Origin: an uncultured Lachnospiraceae bacterium
GTDB lineage: Bacteria; Bacillota; Clostridia; Lachnospirales; Lachnospiraceae
DNA: 59,800 nucleotides
Assembly: GCA_910586715.1 (NCBI GenBank)
Contig: CAJUJG010000003.1
Span: forward strand, 104,666 to 164,465
Direction: 5' to 3'
Below, piece after piece: positions 11,036-20,400 of the stretch (position 1 is the stretch's first letter; each line of letters begins with the position of its first letter). The notes under the pieces were generated by a model. The model ran no database searches. It had not been told where the DNA came from and saw only the letters and a list, made by a program, of their open reading frames with translations. Position numbers and translations under genes: made by a program.

Positions 11036-12045
11036 GACTGTACCTCCTCTGCGCCAAGCGTTCCATTCTTTAATTTCTTAAACGCAAGCCAGCACGACGC
11101 AAAATGTCCGTCAGGCATCTGCACCTGCGGCGGAACCTCTGTCAGGCAGATCTTCATCGCCTCGTCACAGCGTGTACAAAATGCGCAGCCTTTTGGCATA
11201 TTCAAAAGGTTAATCGGCGTACCCGCAATCGGAACAAGCCGCTCTTTGCTGCCGTCCGCCTTCGGAACGGAGCGCAAAAGCCCTTTCGTGTACTCATGCC
11301 CCGGACGGTAGAAAATATCTTCCGCCGTTCCGCGCTCACACACGCGCCCGCCGTACATCACAATAATTTCGTCACACATATCCGCAATCACGCCCAAATC
11401 ATGCGTTACCATAATAATTGCCATACCAAGCTTTTTCTGCAGCGCCTGCATCAGCTCCAAAATCTGCGCCTGAATGGTCACGTCAAGCGCCGTCGTCGGC
11501 TCGTCCGCAATCAGAATATCCGGCTCGCACGCAAGCGCCATCGCAATCATCACACGCTGCCGCATACCGCCTGAAAGCTCATGCGGATACTGTCTGATAC
11601 GCTTCTCTGGCTCATTTACGCCCACAAGCTCAAGCATTTCAACCGCACGCGCCTTCGCCTGCTCTTTATTTTTATCCGTGTGGAGCAAAATCGCCTCCAT
11701 CAACTGGTTTCCTATCGTAAATACAGGGTTTAAGCTCGTCATCGGATCCTGAAAAATAATGCTGCAGCACTTGCCCCTGAAATTTTTCATCTGTTTTTTG
11801 TCATATTTTGTGATATCCTCACCGCGATAGAGCACCTCGCCGCTCACAATGCGTCCTGTTGACGCCAAAATCTGCATAATTGAGTACGCAGTAACACTCT
11901 TTCCGGAACCGGACTCCCCTACGATACCGAGGATTTTTCCAGGCGCCAAATTAAAGTTCACGCCGTTTACCGCCCGGACTTCACCCGAATCCGTAAAAAA
12001 TGATGTATGTAAATCTTTTACCTGTAAAATGTATTCTTCGCTCAT
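11032..12045 (-). CDS. oppD: Oligopeptide ABC transporter ATP-binding protein OppD
   Basis: A 337-residue ATPase partner of OppF. Walker A is GESGSGKSVT, the signature is LSGGMRQRVMIAMALA, and Walker B is ILIADEPTTALD. The C-terminal Cys-containing CAFCTRCDEAMKIC region is typical of the subfamily. It lies 23 bp after oppC and overlaps oppF by 4 bp. Role: ATP hydrolysis for peptide uptake at the inner face of the membrane. Confidence 0.95.
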   Translation of the reverse strand: MSEEYILQVKDLHTSFFTDSGEVRAVNGVNFNLAPGKILGIVGESGSGKSVTAYSIMQILASTGRIVSGEVLYRGEDITKYDKKQMKNFRGKCCSIIFQDPMTSLNPVFTIGNQLMEAILLHTDKNKEQAKARAVEMLELVGVNEPEKRIRQYPHELSGGMRQRVMIAMALACEPDILIADEPTTALDVTIQAQILELMQALQKKLGMAIIMVTHDLGVIADMCDEIIVMYGGRVCERGTAEDIFYRPGHEYTKGLLRSVPKADGSKERLVPIAGTPINLLNMPKGCAFCTRCDEAMKICLTEVPPQVQMPDGHFASCWLAFKKLKNGTLGAEEVQS

Positions 12046-12068
12046 TCTAATACCAGTCCCCCATTCCC

Positions 12069-13160
12069 TTATTTCTTAAGCTTCGGATCAAACGCATCAC
12101 GCAAGCCGTCGCCGAGCAGATTGAGCGAAAGCACAATCAGACAGATAACAACTGCCGGAAATATCAACTTATACGGATAGCTCTGAAGTCCCTCCCTCGC
12201 CGAATTTGCAAGGCTGCCGAGTGATGGCATCGGCGCCGCCACACCAAGACCAATAAAACTTAGATAACTCTCCGTGAAGATTGCCGACGGAATCTGCAAC
12301 GCAGTCGAAATAATGATAACGCTGATGCAGTTTGGAATAATATGCTTTGCGATAATCCTGCCGGTCTTTGCGCCCGTCGCCTTTGCCGCAAGCACATATT
12401 CATTATTCTTAATCGTCAGAATCTGTCCGCGCACCAAACGCGACATGCTCACCCAGTATAAAAGCCCGTACACGATAAACAGGGAAATCATGTTTACACC
12501 AAGACTTTGGAGCGCCGTTCCTTCAAGCTTTTCGGCAAGCGTTTCGTTCAAAACCACCGATAACAGAATAATGACAAGCATGTCCGGCAGCGAGTAAATA
12601 ATATCAACAATACGCTGCATAATCAAATCGACCTTGCCGCCCATATACCCCGAAATACTACCATAGAGCAAACCGATAATCAACACCAAAATACTGGCAA
12701 ACAATCCGACCGCAAGCGATACCCTCGTACCGTATACGACACGGATAAAATAGTCGCGGCACTGCGCGTCTGTTCCCATAATATGCGGAAAGACCTCACC
12801 GCCCTCCGCAATATATTCCAACTCATTCTCCGAATACTCAAACGGCTTTAAATTTTTCGCCGTCTTGTCACGCTTTCCGTTGACACTGATAATCTGCGAA
12901 TAACTGTACGGCACAATATGCGGCGCGACAATAATCACGCTCATAATGAGAATCAATACAATAATACTGCCCACGGCAAGCGGATTTTTCATGAGCTTTT
13001 TCATACCGTCCTTAAAAAACGTGGTTGACTCACTCATAACGTCCTGCTGTTTTTTCTCCTCGTCCGTTGCTTTCTCAAAAACGGAATCATCGAAATTAAA
13101 TTTCGATAAATCGACCTGTGCACTCAGCACATTTCTTTTCAGTGCATTCTGTTCTGCCAT
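12069..13160 (-). CDS. oppC: Oligopeptide ABC transporter permease OppC
   Basis: A BPD_transp_1 permease with an N-terminal cytoplasmic extension, a first membrane helix near residues 60-85 and five more toward the C-terminus. The EAA-type loop (VLAAKATGAKTGRIIAKHII) contacts the ATPases. I place the start at the ATG at 13160 (MAEQNALKRN), giving 363 residues, because AAAGGAG precedes it; a longer frame opens at 13199. The 75 bp between oppB and this gene hold a hairpin (AGGCTG/CAGCCT with an inner TCGAA/TTCGA), which may stabilise or trim the mRNA. Confidence 0.94.
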   Translation of the reverse strand: MAEQNALKRNVLSAQVDLSKFNFDDSVFEKATDEEKKQQDVMSESTTFFKDGMKKLMKNPLAVGSIIVLILIMSVIIVAPHIVPYSYSQIISVNGKRDKTAKNLKPFEYSENELEYIAEGGEVFPHIMGTDAQCRDYFIRVVYGTRVSLAVGLFASILVLIIGLLYGSISGYMGGKVDLIMQRIVDIIYSLPDMLVIILLSVVLNETLAEKLEGTALQSLGVNMISLFIVYGLLYWVSMSRLVRGQILTIKNNEYVLAAKATGAKTGRIIAKHIIPNCISVIIISTALQIPSAIFTESYLSFIGLGVAAPMPSLGSLANSAREGLQSYPYKLIFPAVVICLIVLSLNLLGDGLRDAFDPKLKK

Positions 13161-13274
13161 TTCTACAAACTTACTCCTTTCACGCAAACCAATATGCATA
13201 AACCTTTAGAAGCTCTTAGGCTGCGTCTAACTCGAATTTATTCGATTTACAGCCTTAGTGTTTCTTAATGTTTT

Positions 13275-14186
13275 TTAGTCCAGTTTAATTCTCGGATCAA
13301 CAATACTGTAAATAATATCCGTAATCAAATTCATCGTCACCATGATAATCGCAAGGAACATCGTCGTTCCCATAATCATTGTATAATCACGGTTTGTTAT
13401 GCTTGAAACAAATTTTGTTCCAAGTCCGCCGATTGTGAAAATATTCTCAACCACAAGACTGCCTGTCAATATGTACGCAAGCATCGGTCCAAAGTAAGTA
13501 ATGACCGGAATCACCGCATTTCTGAGCGCATGCTTGAAAATGACTTTCCAGCCTGCCACGCCCTTTGCATTCGCCGTGCGGACATAATCCTGACCAAGCG
13601 CGTCAAGCATACTTGTCTTTGTCAGACGCGTAATATACGCCATCGGATAAAGCGCAAGCGCAATTACGGGAAGGACATAATGCGTCCTGTCCGGATCAAA
13701 CACGGGCGACCATTTTAATATGATACAGAAAACATATAGCAACAGCGTTGCAAGCACAAAGCTTGGAACTGCGGTAAAAAGCGTGGTGATAAACACAATG
13801 AAGCGGTCTATGAATGTGTTTCTTTTCAGCGCCGCAATACTGCCTAAGATTAAGCCGACAATCGCTGCCGTTACCGCCGCCATTCCGCCAAGCCTTGCCG
13901 ATATGGGAAAGGATTCGCCGATTACGGTGGAAATGCTTCTTCCGGTCTTTAAAGAAACGCCTAAATCTCCGTGAAGGAAATTTTTGATATAGATAATGAA
14001 CTGCTCTCCGACTGGCTTGTCAAGGTTGTAACGCGCCTCCAAAACTTTCTTAACCGCCTCACTCGGCGCTTTCTCGGAAGCGAACGGTCCGCCAGGGATT
14101 GCATTCATGGTAAAGAACGTAATCGCAGCAATAATGAACACTGTAGCAACTGCGAGAATGACTCGTTTGACGATGTATCTTAACAT
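13275..14186 (-). CDS. oppB: Oligopeptide ABC transporter permease OppB
   Basis: A 303-residue permease, first gene of the opp operon. It begins MLRYIVKRV with the usual first membrane helix (about residues 9-30). The periplasmic-type loop and five further helices follow, with the EAA loop (YVRTANAKGVAGWKVIFKHAL) near residue 200. The ATG at 14186 follows a GATAGGAG site. It forms the translocation channel with OppC. The 5' untranslated region is about 300 nt and highly structured (see 14279-14414). Confidence 0.95.
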   Translation of the reverse strand: MLRYIVKRVILAVATVFIIAAITFFTMNAIPGGPFASEKAPSEAVKKVLEARYNLDKPVGEQFIIYIKNFLHGDLGVSLKTGRSISTVIGESFPISARLGGMAAVTAAIVGLILGSIAALKRNTFIDRFIVFITTLFTAVPSFVLATLLLYVFCIILKWSPVFDPDRTHYVLPVIALALYPMAYITRLTKTSMLDALGQDYVRTANAKGVAGWKVIFKHALRNAVIPVITYFGPMLAYILTGSLVVENIFTIGGLGTKFVSSITNRDYTMIMGTTMFLAIIMVTMNLITDIIYSIVDPRIKLD

Positions 14187-14278
14187 CAGTTTTCACTCCT
14201 ATCTTTTCGTTTTTTTAGCATAGCCTTTTGATAAATGTATCTATGCAATGTACATCTGTATACTGCAAATGCACACCT

Positions 14279-14414
14279 TGTTACTGTTCACTTTGTTCCA
14301 GTAACAGGTAAAAATCCATGCAGAATTCGCAAAACGAACAAATTCGTTACGCAAATGGATTTTTACTTGAATACGTTACGTTTTCTTACAGACTTAGCAG
14401 TAAATGCTAAGTCT
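14279..14414 (-). promoter_or_regulatory. Structured leader of the opp operon: three consecutive hairpins
   Basis: Between the promoter and oppB the minus-strand transcript contains three hairpins. First, AGACTTAGCA/TGCTAAGTCT, a perfect 10-bp stem at 14414-14390. Second, GTAAAAATCCAT/ATGGATTTTTAC, a 12-bp stem at 14366-14308 with an inner AACGAA/TTCGTT. Third, TGTTACTG/CAGTAACA at 14306-14279. The second ends in a five-U stretch and could act as a weak terminator. I do not recognise a known riboswitch class here; no T-box core was seen. Confidence 0.55.
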
Positions 14415-14500
14415 TATATGAACAATATTTGCACACTTTCTTTACTGTTATGCCATAGTAAAGTGAAAATACCGTGCTAAAAAACGCGATATTCTTTTTT

Positions 14501-14529
14501 ATATTAGACGAATTAAAAAAATTTGTCAA
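14501..14529 (-). promoter_or_regulatory. Sigma-A promoter of the opp operon
   Basis: TTGACA (14529-14524), a 17-bp spacer and TAATAT (14506-14501) on the minus strand. Transcription should start near 14494 and leave a leader of about 300 nt before oppB. Confidence 0.8.
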
Positions 14530-14695
14530 TATTGCGCACCGTAAAGAAACTGACAATTTCTGCATGTTCAGGCAGTTTTCATGACATGATATGCATATTA
14601 TCCATGCATTTTTTGTATTCTTACTTATTTTAATAGCTATTCTATACAAAAATTTATCATAATTTTTATCAATATTTTATTATCTTTATTTAGTA

Positions 14696-14749
14696 TTGAC
14701 AAGTCTTGTCATATGTATTATTGTATTAGTGTACTATTATTCTAATACA
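14696..14749 (+). promoter_or_regulatory. Promoter and GntR-type operator of the gntR-ABC operon
   Basis: TTGACA (14696-14701), a 17-bp spacer and TATTGT (14719-14724). Overlapping the -10 and start region is an inverted repeat, TGTATTAG (14722-14729), 12 bp, CTAATACA (14742-14749). The position is right for autorepression by the adjacent YtrA-type GntR protein. The half-site is consistent with GntR operators, but binding is inferred. Confidence 0.65.
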
Positions 14750-14770
14750 TTGTTGTAAGGAGATGAAACT

Positions 14771-15172
14771 ATGGCATGGGAATTAAATTCTGACCGCCCA
14801 ATCTATGCGCAAATACTGGAAAAGCTTCAGGTGCGGATTGTGTGCGGAGTGTACCCGCCAGGCGAATGGCTGCCGAGCGTGCGGGATTTGGCGGCGGAGG
14901 CAAGCGTCAATCCAAATACCATGCAGCGGGCTTTTTCGGAGCTTGAGCGCAGCGGGCTTGTTATCACACAGCGCAATATGGGACGCGTGGTCACGCAGGA
15001 TACACAGATGATTGAGGCTGCGAAACATAAAATGGCGGTCACGCAGACGGAAAGCTTTTTCACAAATATGCGGCAGCTTGGGTTTTCCGACAGTGAAATT
15101 GTTTCACTGGTAAACAGTCATACAAATGATACCAATAATGCAAATCATGCAGTTGTTTCTAATGAAAGGTAA
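14771..15172 (+). CDS. GntR-family (YtrA subfamily) transcriptional regulator
   Basis: A 133-residue protein with an N-terminal winged helix: PIYAQILEKLQVRIVCGVYPPG, then the recognition region LPSVRDLAAEASVNPNTMQRAF and wing QRNMGRVVT. Only a short helical tail follows, as in the YtrA subfamily, which lacks the large ligand domain. AAGGAG precedes the ATG. It heads an operon with an ABC ATPase and a membrane protein, the usual YtrA context, and probably represses that operon through the palindrome at 14722-14749. Such systems often respond to cell-wall stress or antibiotics. Confidence 0.9.
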   Translation: MAWELNSDRPIYAQILEKLQVRIVCGVYPPGEWLPSVRDLAAEASVNPNTMQRAFSELERSGLVITQRNMGRVVTQDTQMIEAAKHKMAVTQTESFFTNMRQLGFSDSEIVSLVNSHTNDTNNANHAVVSNER

Positions 15173-15187
15173 GAGGGGGAATTTTTT

Positions 15188-15916
15188 ATGAATGAACAAT
15201 ATACAACCGCAGCACCGCTTTTGCAGATTAACGATTTATGCAAACGTTATCCCAATATGGGAAATTATATGTCGGTGTTTCATATGAACCTGACTATTCC
15301 ACGGGGGCGGATTATCGGACTGCTTGGACCGAACGGGTGCGGTAAGACAACTTTAATCAAGATGATTAACGGACTGCTTGCACCGACGAGCGGGGCAGTA
15401 TACATTAACGGAATGTTTCCGGGGGCGGAGAGCAAGCGTGTGATTTCATACCTGCCGGAGCGTACTTATCTTGAAAACGGTATGAAGGTGCGCCAAATGA
15501 TTGATTATTTTGCCGATTTTTATGCGGATTTTTCAAAGGAAAAGGCATATTCCATGCTGGAGTCACTAGGCATCAGTCCGGAGGCAAGGCTTAAGACGCT
15601 TTCAAAGGGCACAAAGGAGAAGGTGCAGTTAATCCTTGTGATGAGCCGCGAAGCCGAGCTTTATATTCTTGATGAGCCGATTGCGGGCGTGGACCCTGCG
15701 GCGAGGGATTATATCCTGCGCACGATTATTACAAATTACAATCCGAACTCGACCATTATTTTATCCACACACCTGATTTCCGATATAGAGAACGTGCTCG
15801 ACGATGTTATCTTTATGAAAAACGGTTCCCTGATGCTTTACACCTCAGTGGACGCTATCAGAAGTCAGCAGAATAAATCTGTGGACGCTTATTTTAGGGA
15901 GGTGTATGCATGTTAG
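15188..15916 (+). CDS. ABC transporter ATP-binding protein (YtrB/BcrA-like)
   Basis: A 242-residue ATPase. Walker A is GPNGCGKTT near residue 47, and Walker B is LYILDEPIAGVD. The signature is degenerate (LSKGTKEKVQL instead of LSGGQ), as in exporters of the YtrB/EcsA type. The switch histidine is in LSTHLISDIE. It starts 15 bp after gntR and its end overlaps the next gene by 7 bp, so the products should assemble together. Export or sensing of an envelope-active compound is likely; the substrate is unknown. Confidence 0.9.
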   Translation: MNEQYTTAAPLLQINDLCKRYPNMGNYMSVFHMNLTIPRGRIIGLLGPNGCGKTTLIKMINGLLAPTSGAVYINGMFPGAESKRVISYLPERTYLENGMKVRQMIDYFADFYADFSKEKAYSMLESLGISPEARLKTLSKGTKEKVQLILVMSREAELYILDEPIAGVDPAARDYILRTIITNYNPNSTIILSTHLISDIENVLDDVIFMKNGSLMLYTSVDAIRSQQNKSVDAYFREVYAC

Positions 15917-16767
15917 GAAAATTGATGAAATACGAATGGAGAGGGCTTCGTTTTCCGCTTTTGATTATGCTTGGGATTTTGGGCATTGCGACGCTGCTGA
16001 CCTGTATCTTGATTTTTACGATAAATCCCAAGTATGACAGCGTTGCCTCAGGGCTTTCCGTGTTGTCGCTGATCCTTTCCATTATGCTATACTATTTTGG
16101 AATTATCGGCTGTTCCGTTGGGACAATGCTGATTATCGCGATACGGTTTTACAAAACGACTTATACCGACCAGGGGTATCTGACACATACGCTTCCCGTG
16201 GAGACAAAAACGCTTCTTGCTGCTAAGACGATTACCTCTGTTTTGTGTTATCTGCTTATGCTTATGGGCATTGCTGCAACGCTGCTGATTATTATTGGCG
16301 CAATTTATACGCATATCTGTAATCTTTCGGCTTATGAAGGCGTTTATTTAGACCAGCAGATTGGCGAGCTTTTCGCGGAACTGTCTGATGGTTTCAGGGA
16401 GGAATACGGGATTTCGTTTGGCGCGTTTGTTACATTTTACACTGTTTTTATGATAGTTGCCTGCATTTCGGCGATTATGACGGTGCTTGGGTGCGTGTCG
16501 CTTGGACAGCTTTATACAAAGCACCGCATTATCGGCGCAATTATTGCTTATTTTGCAGTGATTAGTGTGCAACAGTTTATTTCGTACTTAGCTATGCTGC
16601 CGACATATTCGCGCATGATTCGTGCAGAGGCGATGGCCGAGACCATTCCGATGTTTGAGATTATTTCTCCGACGATGATTATTTCACTGCTTTGGGCGGT
16701 GGCGGTTTCGGTAGTTATGCATATTATCAATCTGCATATGATGACGAAGCGGTTGAATTTGGAGTAA
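15910..16767 (+). CDS. ABC transporter membrane subunit, six-helix type
   Basis: A 285-residue polytopic protein with hydrophobic segments near residues 17-40, 55-80, 95-125, 170-200, 210-230 and 255-280. There is a soluble loop (YEGVYLDQQIGELFAELSD) between the third and fourth. It overlaps the ATPase gene by 7 bp and is its obvious partner. The closest match by appearance is the ABC-2 permease group found beside YtrA regulators in Clostridia. Substrate unknown. Confidence 0.8.
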   Translation: MLGKLMKYEWRGLRFPLLIMLGILGIATLLTCILIFTINPKYDSVASGLSVLSLILSIMLYYFGIIGCSVGTMLIIAIRFYKTTYTDQGYLTHTLPVETKTLLAAKTITSVLCYLLMLMGIAATLLIIIGAIYTHICNLSAYEGVYLDQQIGELFAELSDGFREEYGISFGAFVTFYTVFMIVACISAIMTVLGCVSLGQLYTKHRIIGAIIAYFAVISVQQFISYLAMLPTYSRMIRAEAMAETIPMFEIISPTMIISLLWAVAVSVVMHIINLHMMTKRLNLE

Positions 16768-16819
16768 AACAGTTTGGAACGATTTTGTTTCAAATTTTGA
16801 TTATGAGAGGAGGATTTCC

Positions 16820-17062
16820 ATGAGTACTTTGGATGCAACTGTTTCCATGTTGGAGGCAATGTCGGAGGAGGCAAGAATTAAGGTTATGGAATATACGCAA
16901 AGGCTGTTTACTTCCGAAAGACTTGCAAATCCGTTTGTTCCAGTCAGTCAGGAGCAGCTTCTTTCTGACCTTGCCCAATCGCGTCAGCAGATTAATGACG
17001 GAGAGGGGCTTGATATGGAAGATGCATTAAACGAGATGGGAAAACAGCATGGATTCATTTAA
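16820..17062 (+). CDS. Putative type II antitoxin
   Basis: An 80-residue acidic protein with a helical N-terminal half (MLEAMSEEARIKVMEYTQRL) and a C-terminal tail (SRQQINDGEGLDMEDALNEM). It resembles small antitoxins found upstream of RelE/ParE toxins in Lachnospiraceae. It has a GGAGGA site and lies 52 bp after the permease gene with no clear promoter, so it may be co-transcribed with the gntR-ABC operon. Its 3' end overlaps the toxin gene by 14 bp, the usual arrangement for translational coupling. Confidence 0.7.
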   Translation: MSTLDATVSMLEAMSEEARIKVMEYTQRLFTSERLANPFVPVSQEQLLSDLAQSRQQINDGEGLDMEDALNEMGKQHGFI

Positions 17063-17381
17063 TGTAATCATCTCTCCAAAAGCACTGTCCCAACTGAACA
17101 GCTATATTGATTATTTACAATACACTTTGCTGAATGACCAAGCCGCTTTTGAGGTGTGGAAAGATGCCGTAGAAACAAGGGAACGGCTTGCAAGCATTGC
17201 TGGAAGCCTGAAACTTTGTAACCATTCCGTATTAAAAAAGAATGGTTACCGTTCCATCAACTTTTTGCGTCACCGCTATCTTATGCTTTATCGGATAGAA
17301 GGCTCAAATGTTTATGTAGATGCCATATATCATCAGCTTCAGGATTATGAAAAAAACTTTATAGATACATTCAATCAATAA
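17049..17381 (+). CDS. RelE/ParE-family toxin
   Basis: A 110-residue protein with the RelE/ParE fold pattern: an N-terminal beta strand (FNVIISPKALSQLNSYIDYL), a helical hairpin with Trp/Glu-rich residues, then C-terminal strands (YRSINFLRHRYLMLYRIEG, VYVDAIYHQLQDYE). It starts inside the upstream antitoxin gene. ParE members poison gyrase and RelE members cleave mRNA; the sequence alone does not decide which. A terminator follows directly. Confidence 0.8.
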   Translation: MDSFNVIISPKALSQLNSYIDYLQYTLLNDQAAFEVWKDAVETRERLASIAGSLKLCNHSVLKKNGYRSINFLRHRYLMLYRIEGSNVYVDAIYHQLQDYEKNFIDTFNQ

Positions 17382-17387
17382 TTTCAC

Positions 17388-17418
17388 AAAAAACGCAAGC
17401 CATGAGACTTGCGTTTTT
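17388..17418. terminator. Bidirectional terminator between toxin and surface-protein genes
   Basis: The near-perfect stem AAAACGCAAG/CTTGCGTTTT is flanked by A and T runs on both sides, so it can end the plus operon and the minus surface gene that stops at 17433. Confidence 0.85.
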
Positions 17419-17432
17419 ATTTTGTAATCATT

Positions 17433-20400
17433 TTAAAAGGCACCGCTCCAAATCACGTTATTGTCGGCGGCGGTGATTTTGAAGGTTATGGTTTTGATGC
17501 CTCTATAGCCACCTTTGGGGCTGCCTTTGATTAAAATCAAGGCGGTTCCTTTTTCAGTATTGTTATAGCAGCCGATAACTTCGTAGTCTCTGCCTTCGAT
17601 CAGGTAAGTCTTTGTGTTTCCTGTTGTTGTGTAGAGTCTGACTTCGGGACGAATTGGTTCTCCGGTGTACGGCTGTGGGGCGATTTTGTCGGCTTTTGTT
17701 TTTGCCAGGTCTTTTACGCTGTCTGCGTCGCGGACGAGGTAGGTGGCGCTTAGGGTGCCGCTATAGCCGCTTTTTTCGGTTGCTGTCACTGTCACGCGGA
17801 GTTCGGTGCCGTTTGCGACGGTGTCTTTTTTGCCGATTTCCTGGTCTGTGGCGGCGTCGGTGTAGCGGACGGTGTAGTCGGTGTTTTGTTTGAGCTGTCT
17901 GCCATCAAGGTCATAGACCTTTGGCGCGGAGTAATAGGCGCTGCCTTTCTTTTTGGCGTTGTACGGCTTATCGGTAACTGCAATGGTCAACAAATTTAGA
18001 TTTTGTCTGCCAATGCTGTAGGTTTTTGTGACGGTTCCGCTATAGTTCCCGATGCCGCTGATGATGACAACAGGCTGTTTTGTGCTGCTTTCAGGGTATA
18101 CTGCGGTGTTGTTTTTGTATTTCAGTCTGTAGTCAATGTTTTCCCGCAGGGTATGGGCTGTCCCGTTGTATGTATGCGTGATTACGGGCTTGGGCTTTGC
18201 GCCGCCTTTTGCATAGGGTGCGGCGGCAGGCAGTTGGATTGTGACTGTGCTTTCCCCGTTGTCTTCTTCTGCCAAAAGGTCGAATCTGCCGATAACATAG
18301 GTCGCTTTTAAGGTGCCGCTATAGCCTTTTTTGGGGTTGCCCGTAATGGTTATGGCGGCTTTTCCCGTTTTTGTATTGTTGGTATAGCGGACGGTGTACG
18401 CGTCGACTGGAATCTGTTCCCCTGTGCTGTTTTTGCCTGTAAAGACTGTAATGCTTGGGGTTATCGGCGCTCCTGTATAGGGGTAGGATTTTTCCAAACC
18501 TGTAATGGAGCACTTCTTTAAATCGGTTCCCGTAATGTTAATGGGAATGCGTTTTTCTCCTGCGTATATGCTTGCCTGTGTCGGTTCAATGATGAGCGTT
18601 GCCGTGCCGACGGCGTCGGTGTTTTCCGTTCGGACGGTGTAGTCCTTGCCCTGTGTGAGGGTTGTTTTGCCGACTTTTACAGTAAGGTTTGTCAAATCGG
18701 TTTCCAGTTTTGTATTCGGTTCCATATTCTGTTGCGTATCCTGATACGGGTAGCTTTTGACAAGTCCCGTCACCTTTGCGCTGTTTAGAAGCGGCGTGCC
18801 CTTGGACTTGACATGAAATTTGCGCGTGATGCTGCCCGTGTAATTTCCGGTTCCGCTGATTATAATGTCGTAGCCGTCCTCCGAGGCTGACGTGATATTT
18901 GCGTCATAGGAAAGGGTGTAGTCTTTCTTTTCCTTTAATTTTTTCCCGTTCCATGTGACGGTCACCTGCGGTTTCAGTTTTTTGCCTGTCGCAATGGCAG
19001 TCGATACGGTGGCGGAAACGGCGTTTTGCGGTTCCTTGCCGAGGTCAATTCTTTCTATTATAAAGGTCTGCGTTGCCTTCCCCTTGTAGTTGCCTTTGCC
19101 TGACACGGTAAGCTGCGCGGTGCCTGCGTTTTTGTTGTTTTTGTAGGAAATGGTGTACTCTGTTTTTTCCTGTAAAAGCGTGCTGTTGTGGTACACCTTG
19201 ATACTGTCCTGCGTCACTGCGCTTCCCGTGTAGGGTACGGAATGCCGTAAGCCGCTTATCCAAAGACCTTTGTGTGTTTCCTCGGGCGTTTTTACGGGAA
19301 TGGGTTCTGTATAAGTATAGCCGCAGCGTTTGCAGGTGTAGCGTATCTCGCCTTCCTCCTCGGCGGTCGGCTCTTTTATGGTTTCGCTTTCGTAGTCGTG
19401 TCCGAGCGCGGAAAGCTTTTCGCCGTCCTTGATTTTGTCGCCACAGGCTTTGCAGTAGGTGTCGCCGCTGTAGCCGTCGTGTTCGCAGTCAGGCTGTAGC
19501 GCGTCCCGCAGTTCGGTGTCGGTGTGGGCGCAGTTAATTTTTGCGATGGTAATGGTCTGCGTGGTTGTCTCGTAGTTGTCTTTGTCCGCGCCTGTATAGA
19601 CTGCCATTGCGGTGACGGAAGTTCCTACTACAAGTATTTTTTCTTTGTCTGTGTCCTGCCACTGCCAGTTTTCGGGGAGCGGCACGTCGCCTACGGTTTT
19701 ACGGCTTTCGGATACGGTCATGGTTTCAGTGGGCAGGGTTTGCGGTTTTGCCGCCTTGTTTACGGTAATTTGGACGGTGGTGTCCTCTTCGGCTTTTGTG
19801 TAGTTTCTGCCTTCTGCGAGGGAAAGCGTTATGGTGACGGTTCCCGCGTTTTGTATGGATATTGTGCCGTCTGCTGTGATATTTATGACACTTGTGTCAG
19901 TTATTGGTGTGCCTGTTGTATCACTGCTGGCGGTTATCTGATAGGTGATTTCGCCGTCGCTTTCGGTTGTGCAGTCAAGTCGGAAATCGGCATCGCCGTA
20001 GGTTTTTATGACACTTGTGTCAGTTATTTGCAGTGTACCCTTGGCTTTGCGGATTGTTACGTCTGTTTTTACTGCGCCTGCGGGCTGTGTCAGGGTGTAG
20101 TTGTCTTTGGCGGTTCCGCTAAGCGTCAGGTTTTCGGGCAGGGTGACGGCGGTGTAATGCCCTGCGTCGAGGCTCTCTAAGGTACCTGTCAGACCGCCTG
20201 CGGGTATGGGCACGGCGACGGCGTCACCTGTGATAACGCCTGCGAGGGTGACTGCGGTTATCTGTACGGTGTCTGTTTTGTCGTATTCGCGCTCCTGTGC
20301 CGTGACGTTTGTGATGGTCACGGGCTTGGGGGCGATGGGGAACTGCATTGTTTTTTCGATGTTGTCTGTATTTTTGTCTGATGCGCCTTTTATGGTGACG

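Noticed and set aside
14407..14649. 80-codon minus-strand frame in the gntR-opp gap
   Set aside because: It overlaps the opp promoter and leader hairpins, and no ribosome site was seen.
19880..20025. Repeated palindrome TGACACTTGTGTCA, which looks like an operator
   Set aside because: It arises from the codons for Asp-Thr-Ser-Val in repeated modules of the surface protein; similar codons give a like motif near 1930.
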